Below, in pieces: positions 40,697 to 51,032 of a stretch of 64,000 bases of DNA. The stretch covers positions 2,666,001 to 2,730,000 of the forward strand of contig NZ_CP084506.1 of NCBI RefSeq assembly GCF_003113495.2, written 5' to 3'. The position numbers were made by a program, and so were the translations under genes. The number at the start of each line of letters is the position of its first letter. Position 1 is the first letter of the stretch. The DNA comes from Edwardsiella tarda ATCC 15947 = NBRC 105688 (GTDB taxonomy: Bacteria > Pseudomonadota > Gammaproteobacteria > Enterobacterales > Enterobacteriaceae). The notes under the pieces are model-generated. The model ran no database searches. It was not told the origin of the DNA and was given only the letters and a program-made list of their open reading frames with translations.

Positions 40697-41950
40697 TCAG
40701 GCACGCACCAGATCGTCACCGTAGCCGATCCACTTATAGGTGGTCAGCGCCTCTAGCCCCATTGGGCCACGCGCATGCAGCTTCTGCGTACTGACCGCCA
40801 CCTCCGCCCCCAGGCCAAACTGGCCGCCATCGGTGAAACGGGTACTGGCGTTGACGTATACCGCCGCCGAATCCACGCTATTAACGAAACGCTCGGCGGC
40901 ACGCATGTCACGCGTCAGGATGGCATCGGAGTGCTGTGTACCATGGATACGAATATGATCGATGGCTCCCTCCAGATCATCTACGACGACCACGCTGAGA
41001 TCCAGCGACAGCCACTCGTCATCCAACGCCGCCGGATCTAACGGAACCACCGCCGCCGGGCCATCCTGGAGTAACGGTAGCGCGCGTGGGCAGGCATGCA
41101 GCGTGACGCCGGATAGCTGCATCTGGGCGCTGAGGCGCGGCATCAGCGTCGGTGCGATGGCGGCGTCGACCAGCAGCGTCTCCACGGTGTTACAGGTACT
41201 CGGGCGTTGCGTCTTGGCATTGGTGATGATCGTCAGCGCCGCCTCGATCGCCATACTCCGTTCGACATAGATATGGCAGACACCGATACCGCCGGTGATC
41301 ACCGGGATGGTCGCCTGCTCACGGCACAGACGATGCAGGCCAGCCCCGCCACGCGGGATCAGCATGTCCACATAACGGTCCATACGCAGCAGCTCGTTGA
41401 CCAGCGCCCGATCGGGACTCTCGATCACCTGCACCGCATCCTGGGGCAGATCCGCCAGGGCCAGCGCACGCCGGATCGCCGCCACCGTCGCCCGATTGGT
41501 GCGCCAGGTCTCTTTACCGCCGCGCAGGATCACCGCATTACCGGTCTTCAGGCACAGCGAGGCCACGTCGACAGTCACATTGGGCCGCGCCTCGTAGATC
41601 ACCCCGACCACACCGAGCGGTACGCGGCGGCGCTGCAATTGCAAACCGCTGTCGAGCCGACGTCCATCGATGATCTCGCCGACCGGATCGTGCAAGCGGC
41701 ACACCTGGCGGACATCATCGGCGATCGCCGCCAGACGCGCCTCGGTTAACAGCAGGCGATCCAGCATCGCGTCACTCAGCCCATCGGCGCGCGCCTGTGC
41801 CACATCCTCTTGGTTCGCCTCTAGGATCGCCGCGCTATCCTGTTGCAGACAGTCGGCGATCAGCGCCAAGGCTCGATTCTTCTCGGCGCTGCCCAACAGC
41901 GCCAACTGATAGGAGGCCCGTTTGGCGGCCTTCCCCATTTCTTCCAACAT
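40697..41950 (-). CDS. proA: Gamma-glutamyl phosphate reductase
   Basis: 417 residues, second step of proline synthesis: NADPH-dependent reduction of glutamyl 5-phosphate to the semialdehyde. Aldehyde dehydrogenase fold with catalytic Cys in [15 protein letters not shown], and [35 protein letters not shown] and [18 protein letters not shown] as family blocks. It starts 10 bp after proB in one operon. Confidence 0.97.
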   Translation of the reverse strand: MLEEMGKAAKRASYQLALLGSAEKNRALALIADCLQQDSAAILEANQEDVAQARADGLSDAMLDRLLLTEARLAAIADDVRQVCRLHDPVGEIIDGRRLDSGLQLQRRRVPLGVVGVIYEARPNVTVDVASLCLKTGNAVILRGGKETWRTNRATVAAIRRALALADLPQDAVQVIESPDRALVNELLRMDRYVDMLIPRGGAGLHRLCREQATIPVITGGIGVCHIYVERSMAIEAALTIITNAKTQRPSTCNTVETLLVDAAIAPTLMPRLSAQMQLSGVTLHACPRALPLLQDGPAAVVPLDPAALDDEWLSLDLSVVVVDDLEGAIDHIRIHGTQHSDAILTRDMRAAERFVNSVDSAAVYVNASTRFTDGGQFGLGAEVAVSTQKLHARGPMGLEALTTYKWIGYGDDLVRA

Positions 41951-41959
41951 GATGGCTCC

Positions 41960-43066
41960 TTAACTGACGATCATGTCGTCACGGTGTACGGCGACCGGGC
42001 CATACTCATAACCGAGGATGGCGCTGATCTGCAACGAGTGATGCCCGGCGATCATGCGCAATGCGTCGCTGTTGTAACGGGAGACGCCATGCGCCAAATC
42101 GCGCCCATCCAAGCCACGGATGCGCACCACCTCGCCACGGGAAAAGTCACCGCTCACCTCGCGGATCCCCTTCGGTAGCAAGGAGCTGCCTCGGGTGACA
42201 ATCGCCTCCAGCGCCCCATCATCCACCACGATTTCGCCGGCGGGCGGGGCACCGAAGATCCAACGCTTACGGTTTTCCAGCGGGGTCTGCTCGGCATGAA
42301 AACGGGTACCCACGGAGACGCCGTCGATCACATCCCCGATCACTCCCGGCCGACTACCGGCAGCGATCACCACCTCGATCCCCGCTCGGCAGGCGACATC
42401 GGCGGCCTGAAGCTTGGTGGTCATGCCACCGGTGCCCAAACCCGATACGCTATCGCCCGCGATGCCACGCAAGGTGTCGTCGATCGCGCTCACTTCACGG
42501 ATCAACTCGGCGGTCGGGTTATGACGCGGATCGGCGGTAAACAACCCCGCCTGATCGGTCAGCAGCAGTAGTTTATTGGCGCCGGCCAAGATCGCCGCCA
42601 GCGCCGACAGATTATCGTTGTCGCCGACCTTAATCTCGGCGGTGGCGACGGCATCATTCTCATTGATCACCGGAATGATACGGTTATCCATCAATGCGTG
42701 CAGGGTGTCACGGGCGTTGAGGAAACGCTCGCGATCCTCCATATCGGCACGGGTCAGCAAGACCTGGCCAATGTGGATACCATAGATAGCAAACAGCTGT
42801 TGCCATAGCTGGATCAGGCTGCTCTGCCCCACCGCGGCCAGCAACTGCTTGGAGGCGATGGTGGCGGGCAAGTCTGGGTAACCCAAGTGCTCGCGCCCGG
42901 CGGCGATGGCCCCGGAGGTCACGATGACAATACGGTGTCCGGCGGCGTGCTGCTGGGCGCACTGACGGACCAGTTCTACGATATGGGCGCGGTTGAGGCG
43001 GCGGGAGCCACCGGTCAACACGCTAGTGCCCAGTTTTACCACCAGGGTTTGACTGCCACTCGTCAT
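41960..43066 (-). CDS. proB: Glutamate 5-kinase
   Basis: 368 residues, first step of proline synthesis, feedback-inhibited by proline. The amino-acid kinase domain has [35 protein letters not shown] and [20 protein letters not shown] with the aspartates for ATP binding. The C-terminal PUA domain includes [20 protein letters not shown]. It is the first gene of proBA. The start has no strong Shine-Dalgarno but matches family length. Confidence 0.97.
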   Translation of the reverse strand: MTSGSQTLVVKLGTSVLTGGSRRLNRAHIVELVRQCAQQHAAGHRIVIVTSGAIAAGREHLGYPDLPATIASKQLLAAVGQSSLIQLWQQLFAIYGIHIGQVLLTRADMEDRERFLNARDTLHALMDNRIIPVINENDAVATAEIKVGDNDNLSALAAILAGANKLLLLTDQAGLFTADPRHNPTAELIREVSAIDDTLRGIAGDSVSGLGTGGMTTKLQAADVACRAGIEVVIAAGSRPGVIGDVIDGVSVGTRFHAEQTPLENRKRWIFGAPPAGEIVVDDGALEAIVTRGSSLLPKGIREVSGDFSRGEVVRIRGLDGRDLAHGVSRYNSDALRMIAGHHSLQISAILGYEYGPVAVHRDDMIVS

Positions 43067-43253
43067 GTTCTATAACCGTTGTATTTTCACAGAAAAGGGG
43101 GGAACCGCGGTTCCCGGCACGCTGACCAGAGGGAGGCGGCCTGCAGCCATCACTCCCTCCCGCCTGCATTTTTATCAGGCATAGCGCATTATGCCAACAG
43201 GCGAAAGGGAAAGCATAGGCAAAACCGGGAAAAGGCCTCGCGTATGATCCAGG

Positions 43254-43655
43254 TCAGCGTTCGGCACGACTCAGACGCAGGGAGTCGTCATCGGCAGGAT
43301 GCAGCGGCATCGAGAGGGAATCCAGCAAGCGTTGTAGATTGCCGTGGAAGGTGGTCAGCGTCTGCTGCAGGCGCGCATTCACCAGTTCATCCGCGATCGC
43401 CTGCGGTTGCCAGCAGCCGGCACGATCATACAACCCCAAGGCGTAACGATAATGAAAACGATCCTCGGTCACCTGCAGATCCAGCCACCAGCCCCAGAAC
43501 TCGCGCTTTTCCGGATCGGGCTTCACGTTGACGCAGACGGCGAGACAATCGAAGAAGAAACGATCATCCGCGCACTGCTCGGCGCGGAGATATGGCCCCA
43601 GCGCCATGAATTTTTTGATCAAACGTCCTTTCGGGTAACCTTGAGGTAATGTCAT
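43254..43655 (-). CDS. crl: Sigma factor-binding protein Crl
   Basis: 133 residues, the family length. Helps sigma-S bind core RNA polymerase. Blocks such as [40 protein letters not shown] and [19 protein letters not shown] match Crl. The gene sits between proB and frsA, as in enteric bacteria generally. Confidence 0.95.
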   Translation of the reverse strand: MTLPQGYPKGRLIKKFMALGPYLRAEQCADDRFFFDCLAVCVNVKPDPEKREFWGWWLDLQVTEDRFHYRYALGLYDRAGCWQPQAIADELVNARLQQTLTTFHGNLQRLLDSLSMPLHPADDDSLRLSRAER

Positions 43656-43716
43656 CGGGCACGCTCCTTATTGCGGTTACCCTCTTTTAACAAAAAACGT
43701 AAATTAAGCAATGTAA

Positions 43717-44979
43717 TTACGATGAGTGCTTATTTATCCATTCACAAATCTGACGTAGCGCACGATCGAATCCTTGGTACAGCGGCGAGGCGGCGACCGG
43801 TAACAAGGCGCCGTCACTCGACGAGTTAGCGATCAGTTGCGCCTCCTGCCTTGGGCTGAAGGGATCACGATCCCAGTAGGCCGCCAGCATGGGTGTCGGG
43901 CAGCGACGCCCAAGCAATCCCTGTGTTTTCAATGAATAACAGCGAAGCTCCGTCAGTAATGCGGCATCGGATACCGAGGCCATCCCTAATCGGCTGGCGA
44001 GTACGTCGATATACATCGGTGGCACGCGTTGATGCAGGTTGGCATCGCACAACAGATGGTGAACCACCGGCCCCAGACAGGCCACGGCGCGCAGGCGGCG
44101 CGGCTCCAGATAGGCCAACCGCACTGCGACATTGGCGCCGAAACGGAAGCCCAACGCCGAGATCCGTGTGCTATCGACCCAGGGGAGATCGACCATCTGT
44201 TGTAATACCGCCTGATGCAGGCGGCTGGAGTCTTGCGTCAGGGTGTAATGAGACGACAAGCCGACCGAAGGCATATCGATGGTCAACATCGCCATCCCTG
44301 CCGGGGCCAGGTAGTCACGGAACAGGCGATGACTATCGCTCTGCAACATATCCAAGCCGCCGCACAGTAATACCGTCGGATACGGCCCACCTTCGGCATC
44401 CGGCAGATGCAGGAAACCGGTGATCTGCTTACCATCGGGAATACGGAAAGTCAGTTCGCGCAACTCGAAGCTCTGCAAGCGCGCCGCCTCAGCATAGGCC
44501 CGATTCGCCAGTGCCTCGGCCTGCTCGGCCAGATCGTCGCCCTTCAGATGTGGATAGGCGGCGATGCTGTATAGGTTGGCGGCCTGTAACCACATATCGC
44601 CCGCGCGCGCCGCCACGCTCTCCTGCTGGGCACGCTGCTGCCAGGTCATCGCCTGATGGGACCACTCATAGATCCAGTTACCACTGCGATAGCCCACCAC
44701 CGTATCCAGCAGTCGCTCGTCGCTACGCTCGGCGTCACTGGCGGCGATGCGCGCCAAGACCATCTCGACTTCCAGCGGGTCGGCGCCACGCCAGGCCCAC
44801 ATCACCCGATTGATGATGCGATACCAGTTTGCCTGCGAGCGGCCATCGAGGGCGTTATTGATGCCTGGGCCCCCCTCGCTGCTGGCGCGATTGACCAACG
44901 TGGAGGTCTCCCGATGTTTAAAACGCGGTTTAAATAGAGTCTCAGACAGATTTGCGCGGGTTTGATTGATTTCGCTCAT
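43717..44979 (-). CDS. frsA: Fermentation-respiration switch protein FrsA
   Basis: 420-residue alpha/beta-hydrolase-type protein; E. coli FrsA is 414. [20 protein letters not shown] near the start, [56 protein letters not shown] and [20 protein letters not shown] are close to the E. coli sequence. The usual hydrolase Ser elbow reads GFRFG, i.e. lacks Ser, as in E. coli. It associates with unphosphorylated EIIA-Glc. Confidence 0.95.
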   Translation of the reverse strand: MSEINQTRANLSETLFKPRFKHRETSTLVNRASSEGGPGINNALDGRSQANWYRIINRVMWAWRGADPLEVEMVLARIAASDAERSDERLLDTVVGYRSGNWIYEWSHQAMTWQQRAQQESVAARAGDMWLQAANLYSIAAYPHLKGDDLAEQAEALANRAYAEAARLQSFELRELTFRIPDGKQITGFLHLPDAEGGPYPTVLLCGGLDMLQSDSHRLFRDYLAPAGMAMLTIDMPSVGLSSHYTLTQDSSRLHQAVLQQMVDLPWVDSTRISALGFRFGANVAVRLAYLEPRRLRAVACLGPVVHHLLCDANLHQRVPPMYIDVLASRLGMASVSDAALLTELRCYSLKTQGLLGRRCPTPMLAAYWDRDPFSPRQEAQLIANSSSDGALLPVAASPLYQGFDRALRQICEWINKHSS

Positions 44980-45129
44980 AACGGAACGGCGGCCTCCCTA
45001 TACTCCTTCGTCGCCTCGCGACACGGATCGTCCATATTCAGGATAGACGATACGACATAGCGGCTATCATGCCCGACAAGATGGGAGATTGGCAACGCAG
45101 GGATGGTGGGCTACTGAGCGGGAGAAACA

Positions 45130-45158
45130 ACAACGCCCAGCAATACGCCGGGCGTTAT
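45130..45158 (-). terminator. Hairpin downstream of gpt
   Basis: AACGCCC/GGGCGTT stem with an 11-nt loop, 17 bp after the gpt stop on the minus strand. The T tract is interrupted, so a weak terminator. Confidence 0.5.
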
Positions 45159-45174
45159 CTAAGGGAGGGCGGAA

Positions 45175-45633
45175 TTAACGGCCGCTCAGCGGCTCGATGA
45201 AGCTCACCGCCATATCCCACGGCTGCTCGATCCAGGTGTCCTGCGGGATGTCGACCACATAGTCGTCCACCAGCGGACGCCCGGCCGGTTTAGCGAAAAT
45301 CGTGACGAAGTGAGCCTTGGGATACATGTCGCGAATCGCCTTCGCGGTGCCGCCGGTATCGACCAGATCGTCCACGACGATGAAGCCTTCGCCATCACCC
45401 TCGGCGCATTTCAACACCTTGAGCTCACGCTGGTTGTCGTGGTCATAGCTGGAGATGCAGACGGTATCGACATGGCGGATGCCCAGTTCACGCGCCAACA
45501 GCGCGGCTGGCACCAAACCGCCGCGGCTGACGGCGATGATCCCGGTCCAGCGTTCGGCAGGCAACAGGCGGGCAGCCAATTTACGCGCATGCATCTGCAG
45601 CACGTCCCAGGTCACAACGTATTTTTCGCTCAT
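45175..45633 (-). CDS. gpt: Xanthine-guanine phosphoribosyltransferase
   Basis: 152 residues from ATG at 45633 ([20 protein letters not shown]), equal to E. coli Gpt. The PRPP-binding motif is [16 protein letters not shown]; the N-terminal block [20 protein letters not shown] is also diagnostic. Salvages guanine and xanthine at the membrane. Transcribed away from pepD. Confidence 0.96.
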   Translation of the reverse strand: MSEKYVVTWDVLQMHARKLAARLLPAERWTGIIAVSRGGLVPAALLARELGIRHVDTVCISSYDHDNQRELKVLKCAEGDGEGFIVVDDLVDTGGTAKAIRDMYPKAHFVTIFAKPAGRPLVDDYVVDIPQDTWIEQPWDMAVSFIEPLSGR

Positions 45634-45992
45634 AAAACATATCCCAGCCAATGATAACAAAGTGTTAAATGGCTTATAAATTAGTCGGGGGGAAAAAAGG
45701 TTGCGCGAGATTATAGTGAGGAGCCACGATAAAAACCAGCACTATGACGCTAAACCGCCGCCGCGCTCGCGCTATTCCTCCCTTTATCCGCTCCCTTCGG
45801 GTGCTAATTAATGCCAAAGTCTGCCCCCCTGGCGCTATATGGTGGTATTCTCTGGCAATCGGGCTGTGCCGCGCACCTTATTCTGCGGCCAGCGGCGGTG
45901 CGTAAGCGGTTGCGGTTACGCCCGCGTTTGATTCGCCTGACACCCACTGGGCATGCGCCCTCACAGCACAACCGTTTATCAGGGGACTTACT
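45634..45992. other. gpt/pepD intergenic region
   Basis: A 359-bp divergent gap that should hold both promoters. I could not fix a single clear promoter or operator. Open frames here on both strands overlap the start of pepD and look like chance. Confidence 0.5.
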
Positions 45993-47453
45993 ATGTCTGA
46001 ACTGTCTCAACTGTCGCCACAGCCGCTGTGGCAGATTTTTGCCAACATCTGCGCCATTCCGCACCCCTCCTATCATGAAGAGGCTCTGGCGGCACACATC
46101 ATGGCCTGGGCGCAAGAGAAAGGGATCCATGCCGAGCGCGACGCCGTCGGCAATATTCTGCTGCGTAAACCGGCCAGCCGCGGCATGGAGAAGCGTATCC
46201 CCGTCGTGTTGCAGGCGCATCTGGACATGGTGCCGCAGAAGAACAACGACACCCAGCATGACTTCACCAAGGATCCGATCCAGGCATATATCGACGGCGA
46301 TTGGGTCAAGGCTCGTGGCACCACACTCGGCTCCGATAATGGTATTGGCATGGCCTCCGCCTTGGCGGTACTGGCCGATGATAGCGTGATGCACGGCCCG
46401 TTAGAGGTGCTGCTGACCATGACCGAAGAGGTCGGGATGGATGGCGCCTTCGGTCTGCAGGCCGGTTGGTTACAGGGCGAGATCCTGATCAACACCGACT
46501 CCGAAGAAGAAGGCGAAGTCTACATGGGCTGCGCCGGCGGCATCGACGTCATCACCACCCTGGCCTTACAGCGTGAGACGCTACCGGCGGGGATGAGCGT
46601 GGTTCGCCTGAGCATCAAGGGATTGAAGGGCGGCCACTCCGGCGGCGATATCCACCTGGGGCTGGGCAACGCCAACAAACTGCTGGGCCGCTTCCTGGCC
46701 GGTCATGCCGACGAGCTGGGCCTGCGCGTCCTGGACATCAACGGCGGTACCCTACGTAACGCTATCCCGCGCGAAGCCTTCGCGACCCTGGCGCTGCCAG
46801 CGGCTAACCTCGATCGCCTGCAGACGCTAGCCCAGCATTTCCAAGCGATCATGCAGGGTGAACTGAGCGCCGTGGAGAAAAGCCCTCGCGTCACGATCGA
46901 GAATGTCGAGAGTGCCCAGCAACCGCTGGATGCGGCCAGCCAGGCACGTTTCATCGCTCTGCTCAACGGCACGCCGAACGGGGTGATCCGCATGAGCGAC
47001 GAAGTGAAAGGCGTGGTCGAAACCTCCCTCAACCTCGGGGTCGTCAGCACGGCGGAGAATGAGGCACAGATCATCTGCCTGATCCGTTCACTCAACGAGA
47101 GTGGCAAAGACGCCGTCGTCAGCCAGCTGACCTCTCTGGGGATCTTGGCCGGTGCCCGCGTCGAGGCCAAAGGCAGCTACCCAGGGTGGGAGCCGGATGC
47201 CAACTCACCGGTGATGCACCTGGTGCGCGATACCTATCAGAAGCTGTTCGGCACCCTGCCGAATATCATGGTGATCCATGCCGGTCTGGAGTGTGGTCTG
47301 TTTAAGAAACCCTATCCGTTGATGGATATGGTCTCCATCGGGCCGACCATCACCGGGCCGCACTCACCGGATGAGCAGGTGAATATCCCGAGCGTCGGCC
47401 GTTACTGGCAGTTGCTGACCGCCCTGCTGAAAGCCATCCCGGAAAAAGCCTAA
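45993..47453 (+). CDS. pepD: Cytosol nonspecific dipeptidase (aminoacyl-histidine dipeptidase)
   Basis: 486-residue M20 metallopeptidase. Zinc ligands occur in VVLQAHLDMVPQKN, GSDNGIGMA, TEEVGMDGAFGL, INTDSEEEGEVY and the C-terminal TGPHSPDEQVNI. It cleaves dipeptides including carnosine-type Xaa-His. Standard family length and intact active site. Confidence 0.97.
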   Translation: MSELSQLSPQPLWQIFANICAIPHPSYHEEALAAHIMAWAQEKGIHAERDAVGNILLRKPASRGMEKRIPVVLQAHLDMVPQKNNDTQHDFTKDPIQAYIDGDWVKARGTTLGSDNGIGMASALAVLADDSVMHGPLEVLLTMTEEVGMDGAFGLQAGWLQGEILINTDSEEEGEVYMGCAGGIDVITTLALQRETLPAGMSVVRLSIKGLKGGHSGGDIHLGLGNANKLLGRFLAGHADELGLRVLDINGGTLRNAIPREAFATLALPAANLDRLQTLAQHFQAIMQGELSAVEKSPRVTIENVESAQQPLDAASQARFIALLNGTPNGVIRMSDEVKGVVETSLNLGVVSTAENEAQIICLIRSLNESGKDAVVSQLTSLGILAGARVEAKGSYPGWEPDANSPVMHLVRDTYQKLFGTLPNIMVIHAGLECGLFKKPYPLMDMVSIGPTITGPHSPDEQVNIPSVGRYWQLLTALLKAIPEKA

Positions 47454-47460
47454 CACCCGT

Positions 47461-47480
47461 TGGGCGGCAAAGCCGCCCCA
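47461..47480. terminator. Hairpin after pepD
   Basis: GGGCGGC/GCCGCCC stem with AAA loop 8 bp after the pepD stop, between converging genes. No T run; a second GC-rich inverted repeat follows near 47,500. Confidence 0.5.
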
Positions 47481-47534
47481 TCGCCAGCGGCGCCTTTAGC
47501 GCGCCCTGGCGGGCGCATTGCCCACGCCGTCATC

Positions 47535-48083
47535 TCATCGAGCTGGCGGCGTATCATTTTCTGGCTGTACCCAGTGTAAACGCGCGGTCGGGAAGCCGAG
47601 TCGCGCGGCCAAGTCGACATACGCCTGGCGCACCGCCAGCGGCATCGTAGGCGTGCGCGACAATAGCCACAGATAGTCACGATCCGGTCCACACACCAAG
47701 GCATAGCGGTACGCCGCATCCAAGGCGATCACGTTATAGCCACCATAGAATGGCCCGAAGAACGATACCTTTAATGCAGCCCGCGTCGGCGAGCCCGTAA
47801 AGTCAGCGCGTCCCTCGCTCTGGCGCCAACGCCCACGGCGCGCATCGTAGCCGCGATTGACCACCCGGACCGCACCATCACTGCGCAGGCTATAGTCGGC
47901 GCTCACCTGCGTTAAACCGCGTTCGAAACGGTTATCCAAACGGGCCACCTCATACCACCTCCCCAGATAACGCGCGAGGTCGAACCCCTGTAACGGCGCC
48001 ACGCCGCGCGGCGGTGTGGGTGAACGACAGCCAGCCACCAGCAATGCCAGAGTGGCGACCGCCAATACAGGCCACGCTTTCAT
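47535..48083 (-). CDS. blc: Blc-type lipocalin lipoprotein
   Basis: 182 residues from ATG at 48083, preceded by GGAGGAGAG. Signal peptide ends in the lipobox LLVAGC. The lipocalin core has GFDLARYLGRWYEVARLDNR and FERGLTQVSADYSL, with FFGPFYGGYNVIALDAAYRY and the C-terminal LSRTPTMP. It probably sits on the outer membrane and binds lipids or lysophospholipids under envelope stress. Confidence 0.9.
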   Translation of the reverse strand: MKAWPVLAVATLALLVAGCRSPTPPRGVAPLQGFDLARYLGRWYEVARLDNRFERGLTQVSADYSLRSDGAVRVVNRGYDARRGRWRQSEGRADFTGSPTRAALKVSFFGPFYGGYNVIALDAAYRYALVCGPDRDYLWLLSRTPTMPLAVRQAYVDLAARLGFPTARLHWVQPENDTPPAR

Positions 48084-48141
48084 CGGCTCTCTCCTCCTCC
48101 CGCGAGTGATGATCTCAGTGTAGCCCGCTTTGCGGCAGTGC

Positions 48142-48178
48142 AAAAAAAGAGGCCGCAACCTTACGCGCTGCGGCCTCC
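48142..48178 (-). terminator. Intrinsic terminator after dcuC-like gene
   Basis: Stem GAGGCCGCA/TGCGGCCTC with an 11-nt loop followed by seven T on the minus strand. It ends the pepT-dcuC operon. Confidence 0.85.
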
Positions 48179-48219
48179 TCTCAACCTCTGTCGCGACCGC
48201 TAACGTCGCACTGCCATAC

Positions 48220-49581
48220 TCAGTAGAACAGGCCGATCAACGCCGTATGGAAGATAAAGCCGGCGCTCAGCGGCACCGAGGTACGCCGCACCACATCGAA
48301 GGGGGAGAGTTTGGCGCCGCTCGAGACGGCGATCACCACCCCCGACACCGGCGACAGCGCCCGCCCCATATGGGAGGCCTGCTGCATCGGCAGGATCATC
48401 GCCACCGCATTGGCCCCCATGCTGCTGGCGATCTGCGGGATCAACTCGACGAACGCCAGGAAGGGCGCATTACCCGACCCCATGATGATCGCCGCGGCAA
48501 AGGTCACCAGGGCGAAGACGATCGCCATGGCGAAGGGCGGCAACCCGACATGTTCAGCGAAGAGGATCACCTGATCGATGGCGCCGATCACCTTGATGCC
48601 GTGGGCAAAGACCCCCGCCGCGACCAACAGGCCAACCACGCCGGTGAAGGCTTGCCCCATGCCCTTCAAGAAATGGCTGAAACCGTCACATACCGCCTTA
48701 AAGTCACGCAGACGCAACCACTCAATCGCCATACACAGGGCCATGGCGATCATCACGATCGTGACGATGTTCAGGTTGATGCCGCTGACGAAGAGCTTGG
48801 AGGAGCCGACCGCCATCAGGATGGGCAGCATCGGCAACAGGGCATAAAAGGCCGGAGAGCGAGCGGGCGCATCGTCTTGCAGCTGGGTCGCCGCCTGCGG
48901 CAGCGTACCGGCGCGGCGATCACAATGGCGCTGCCAGAAGACATGGCAGATCCCCACCACCAGAACCGTCGCCAAGGCGGCGGGCCCCTGGTGATACAGC
49001 ACATACTCCACCACATCCATCTCAACGGCCTTGGCACCACGAATGGCGTCGATCGCCGTTGGGGTATAGGCGACGCCGAGCGAGGTGGCGATCACCCCGG
49101 CCGCCGAGGCGGCGGAGAGCCCCAACCCCAGCATGATGGGGAACATGGTGCCCATCAGCAATACCGCCAGCCCGGTGGCCGAGGGAATGGCCAGTTGCAG
49201 CAAGCTCGCCAACAGGTAGGAGAAGAACAGCAGCGTATAGGGAGACTGGAGGCGGCGCAGAGGACGCGTCACCACCCGTACCACCGACTCATTGGCGCCG
49301 ATATGATCCATATAGTGGGCAAAGCCCATCAGCGCCATGATCATCAAGCCCAGATCGGCGGCGCGAGTGCTAAACAGATCACGCACCACCTCGAAAGGAT
49401 CGAGCGCGCCGATCCCCGTGGTGGCGACGCCCTTGGGCAACACATTGCCCCACCCCGCCAACTGCGTACAGAACATCAACAGCAGGCCAGCCACCAACAG
49501 CACCGGCTCGGCCTTATAGCCGCGTAGGATCAGGCGGGCCACCACCACGATCACCAGCAGCGCGATAATCACCTGGATCAT
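48220..49581 (-). CDS. dcuC: C4-dicarboxylate carrier, DcuC family
   Basis: 453-residue inner membrane transporter with about 12 hydrophobic helices. Blocks: RAADLGLMIMALMGFAHYMD, QLAIPSATGLAVLLMGTMFP, ATSLGVAYTPTAIDAIRGAK and AAIIMGSGNAPFLAFVELIP match DcuC, which exports succinate during anaerobic fermentation. Start overlaps the pepT stop (ATGA), so the two are co-translated. Substrate is inferred; the family also includes related carriers. Confidence 0.85.
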   Translation of the reverse strand: MIQVIIALLVIVVVARLILRGYKAEPVLLVAGLLLMFCTQLAGWGNVLPKGVATTGIGALDPFEVVRDLFSTRAADLGLMIMALMGFAHYMDHIGANESVVRVVTRPLRRLQSPYTLLFFSYLLASLLQLAIPSATGLAVLLMGTMFPIMLGLGLSAASAAGVIATSLGVAYTPTAIDAIRGAKAVEMDVVEYVLYHQGPAALATVLVVGICHVFWQRHCDRRAGTLPQAATQLQDDAPARSPAFYALLPMLPILMAVGSSKLFVSGINLNIVTIVMIAMALCMAIEWLRLRDFKAVCDGFSHFLKGMGQAFTGVVGLLVAAGVFAHGIKVIGAIDQVILFAEHVGLPPFAMAIVFALVTFAAAIIMGSGNAPFLAFVELIPQIASSMGANAVAMILPMQQASHMGRALSPVSGVVIAVSSGAKLSPFDVVRRTSVPLSAGFIFHTALIGLFY

Positions 49582-50831
49582 GCCTGCTCCTCGGCGGTGA
49601 AGTGGGCATGCGTCTCGGCAATCACCGCCACCACCACCTCGCTAGCCGCCCGTAGCGATTTCACCGGCAGGTACTCATAGATGGAGTGGAAGTTATGCGC
49701 CCCGGTAAATAGATTGGGGCAGGGTAATCCTTTCTGTGACAAGACGGCGCCATCATAGCCGCCACGCATCGGTACCGGACGCGGCGTGATGCCGCAGCGC
49801 TGATAGGCACGTAACGCGATCTCGACCGGGAAAGCCGCCTCCCCTTGCAGGCTGTTGGCGACGTTGGCATAACGATCGGAGAGACGGGCATCGACACTCC
49901 CCCCGCCCCATAGCGCCGCACAGCTATCCGCTAGTTGGCGAATGAACGCCATCCGCTGGCGATAGCCTGCCTCGGTAAAATCGCGGATATCCAGCTTCAA
50001 CACGGTGCGCGCACTATTGCCGGCTAACTGCTTCACCCAATAGTATCCTTCGCGACCCTCGGTATACTCCGGCGCCTCACCCGGCGGCAGCATGGCAATA
50101 AACTTGTGCGCCATCAGCAGCGAGTTCTTCAACTTACCCTTGGCGGACATCGGGTGCGCCGACGCGCCGGTGAACACCACCTCCACGTCGCCGGCATTCC
50201 AGTTTTCACACACCAGCTCACCAATACCACAACAATCCAGGGTGTAAGCAAAGTCGGCAGCGAACGACTCGGTATCGAAAGCCTTGGCGCCACGTAGCCC
50301 CTGCTCCTCATCCGGTACGAAGCCGATCTTGACCGGGCCGTGGGCAATCTGCGGATTAGCCTGCAAGAATTGCAAGGCGTTCATGATGGCGGCGATGGCC
50401 GCTTTGTCATCCGCCCCCAACAGGCTGGTGCCGTCGGTCACGATCAGCTCATCGCCGATGTAATCAGCCAGCTCGGGGAACTCGCTCTGACGCAGGTAGA
50501 TCTGCCGCTCGGCGTTCAGGCACAGATCGCCGCCATGATAAGGCAGGACTTGGGCATGGGTATCGGCGCTCTGTTCGGCGCTGGTGTCCAAATGGGCGAA
50601 GAACGCCACCGTCGGCAACGACGCGGTACAGTTCGCCGGCAAGGTGGCGGTGACGATGGCGTTCTCCCTCACCACCACCTCCTCCAGACCGAGCGTACGC
50701 AACTCCTCCCCCAAGCGTTGCGCCAGACGCAATTGTCCCGGCGAGGAGGGCATGATGCCCTGCGCACCCTTGTCACGATCGGTGGTGGTATTAATTTGGG
50801 TGTAACTAATAAAACGATCAATAATATCCAT
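49578..50831 (-). CDS. pepT: Tripeptide aminopeptidase (peptidase T)
   Basis: 417-residue M20 zinc peptidase removing the N-terminal residue of tripeptides. Metal-site blocks FFAHLDTSAEQ, TDGTSLLGADDKAAIAAIMN, IGFVPDEEQGLRGAKAF, and DCCGIGELVCENWNAG with GAHNFHSIYEY near the end. AAGGAG precedes the ATG. First gene of a two-gene operon with dcuC. Confidence 0.96.
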   Translation of the reverse strand: MDIIDRFISYTQINTTTDRDKGAQGIMPSSPGQLRLAQRLGEELRTLGLEEVVVRENAIVTATLPANCTASLPTVAFFAHLDTSAEQSADTHAQVLPYHGGDLCLNAERQIYLRQSEFPELADYIGDELIVTDGTSLLGADDKAAIAAIMNALQFLQANPQIAHGPVKIGFVPDEEQGLRGAKAFDTESFAADFAYTLDCCGIGELVCENWNAGDVEVVFTGASAHPMSAKGKLKNSLLMAHKFIAMLPPGEAPEYTEGREGYYWVKQLAGNSARTVLKLDIRDFTEAGYRQRMAFIRQLADSCAALWGGGSVDARLSDRYANVANSLQGEAAFPVEIALRAYQRCGITPRPVPMRGGYDGAVLSQKGLPCPNLFTGAHNFHSIYEYLPVKSLRAASEVVVAVIAETHAHFTAEEQA

Positions 50832-51032
50832 TATTTATACTCCTTGAATGCCAACGCCGGGAATTATAAAAGTAATGGTCTCGTAAAAGTTTGAAGCGAC
50901 AGCAAGAACGGTAAGAAAAACGCCAGTGGGGAGGCGGAGGGATAAGGGGGTGGGGACTCACGCGATAAGCCTGCAACTATCCGCAACGCGATAATGAGTT
51001 AACGAGATAGAGAGAAGTGTGCGCTAGAGCGG

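Noticed and set aside
45804..46394. Frames of about 190 codons on both strands around the start of pepD
   Set aside because: They overlap pepD out of frame, lack ribosome sites and have no family features.
48130..49527. 465-codon plus-strand frame opposite the dcuC-like gene
   Set aside because: It is rich in His/Gln/Arg/Gly without domains and lies on the antisense of a clear transporter; a GC-rich shadow.
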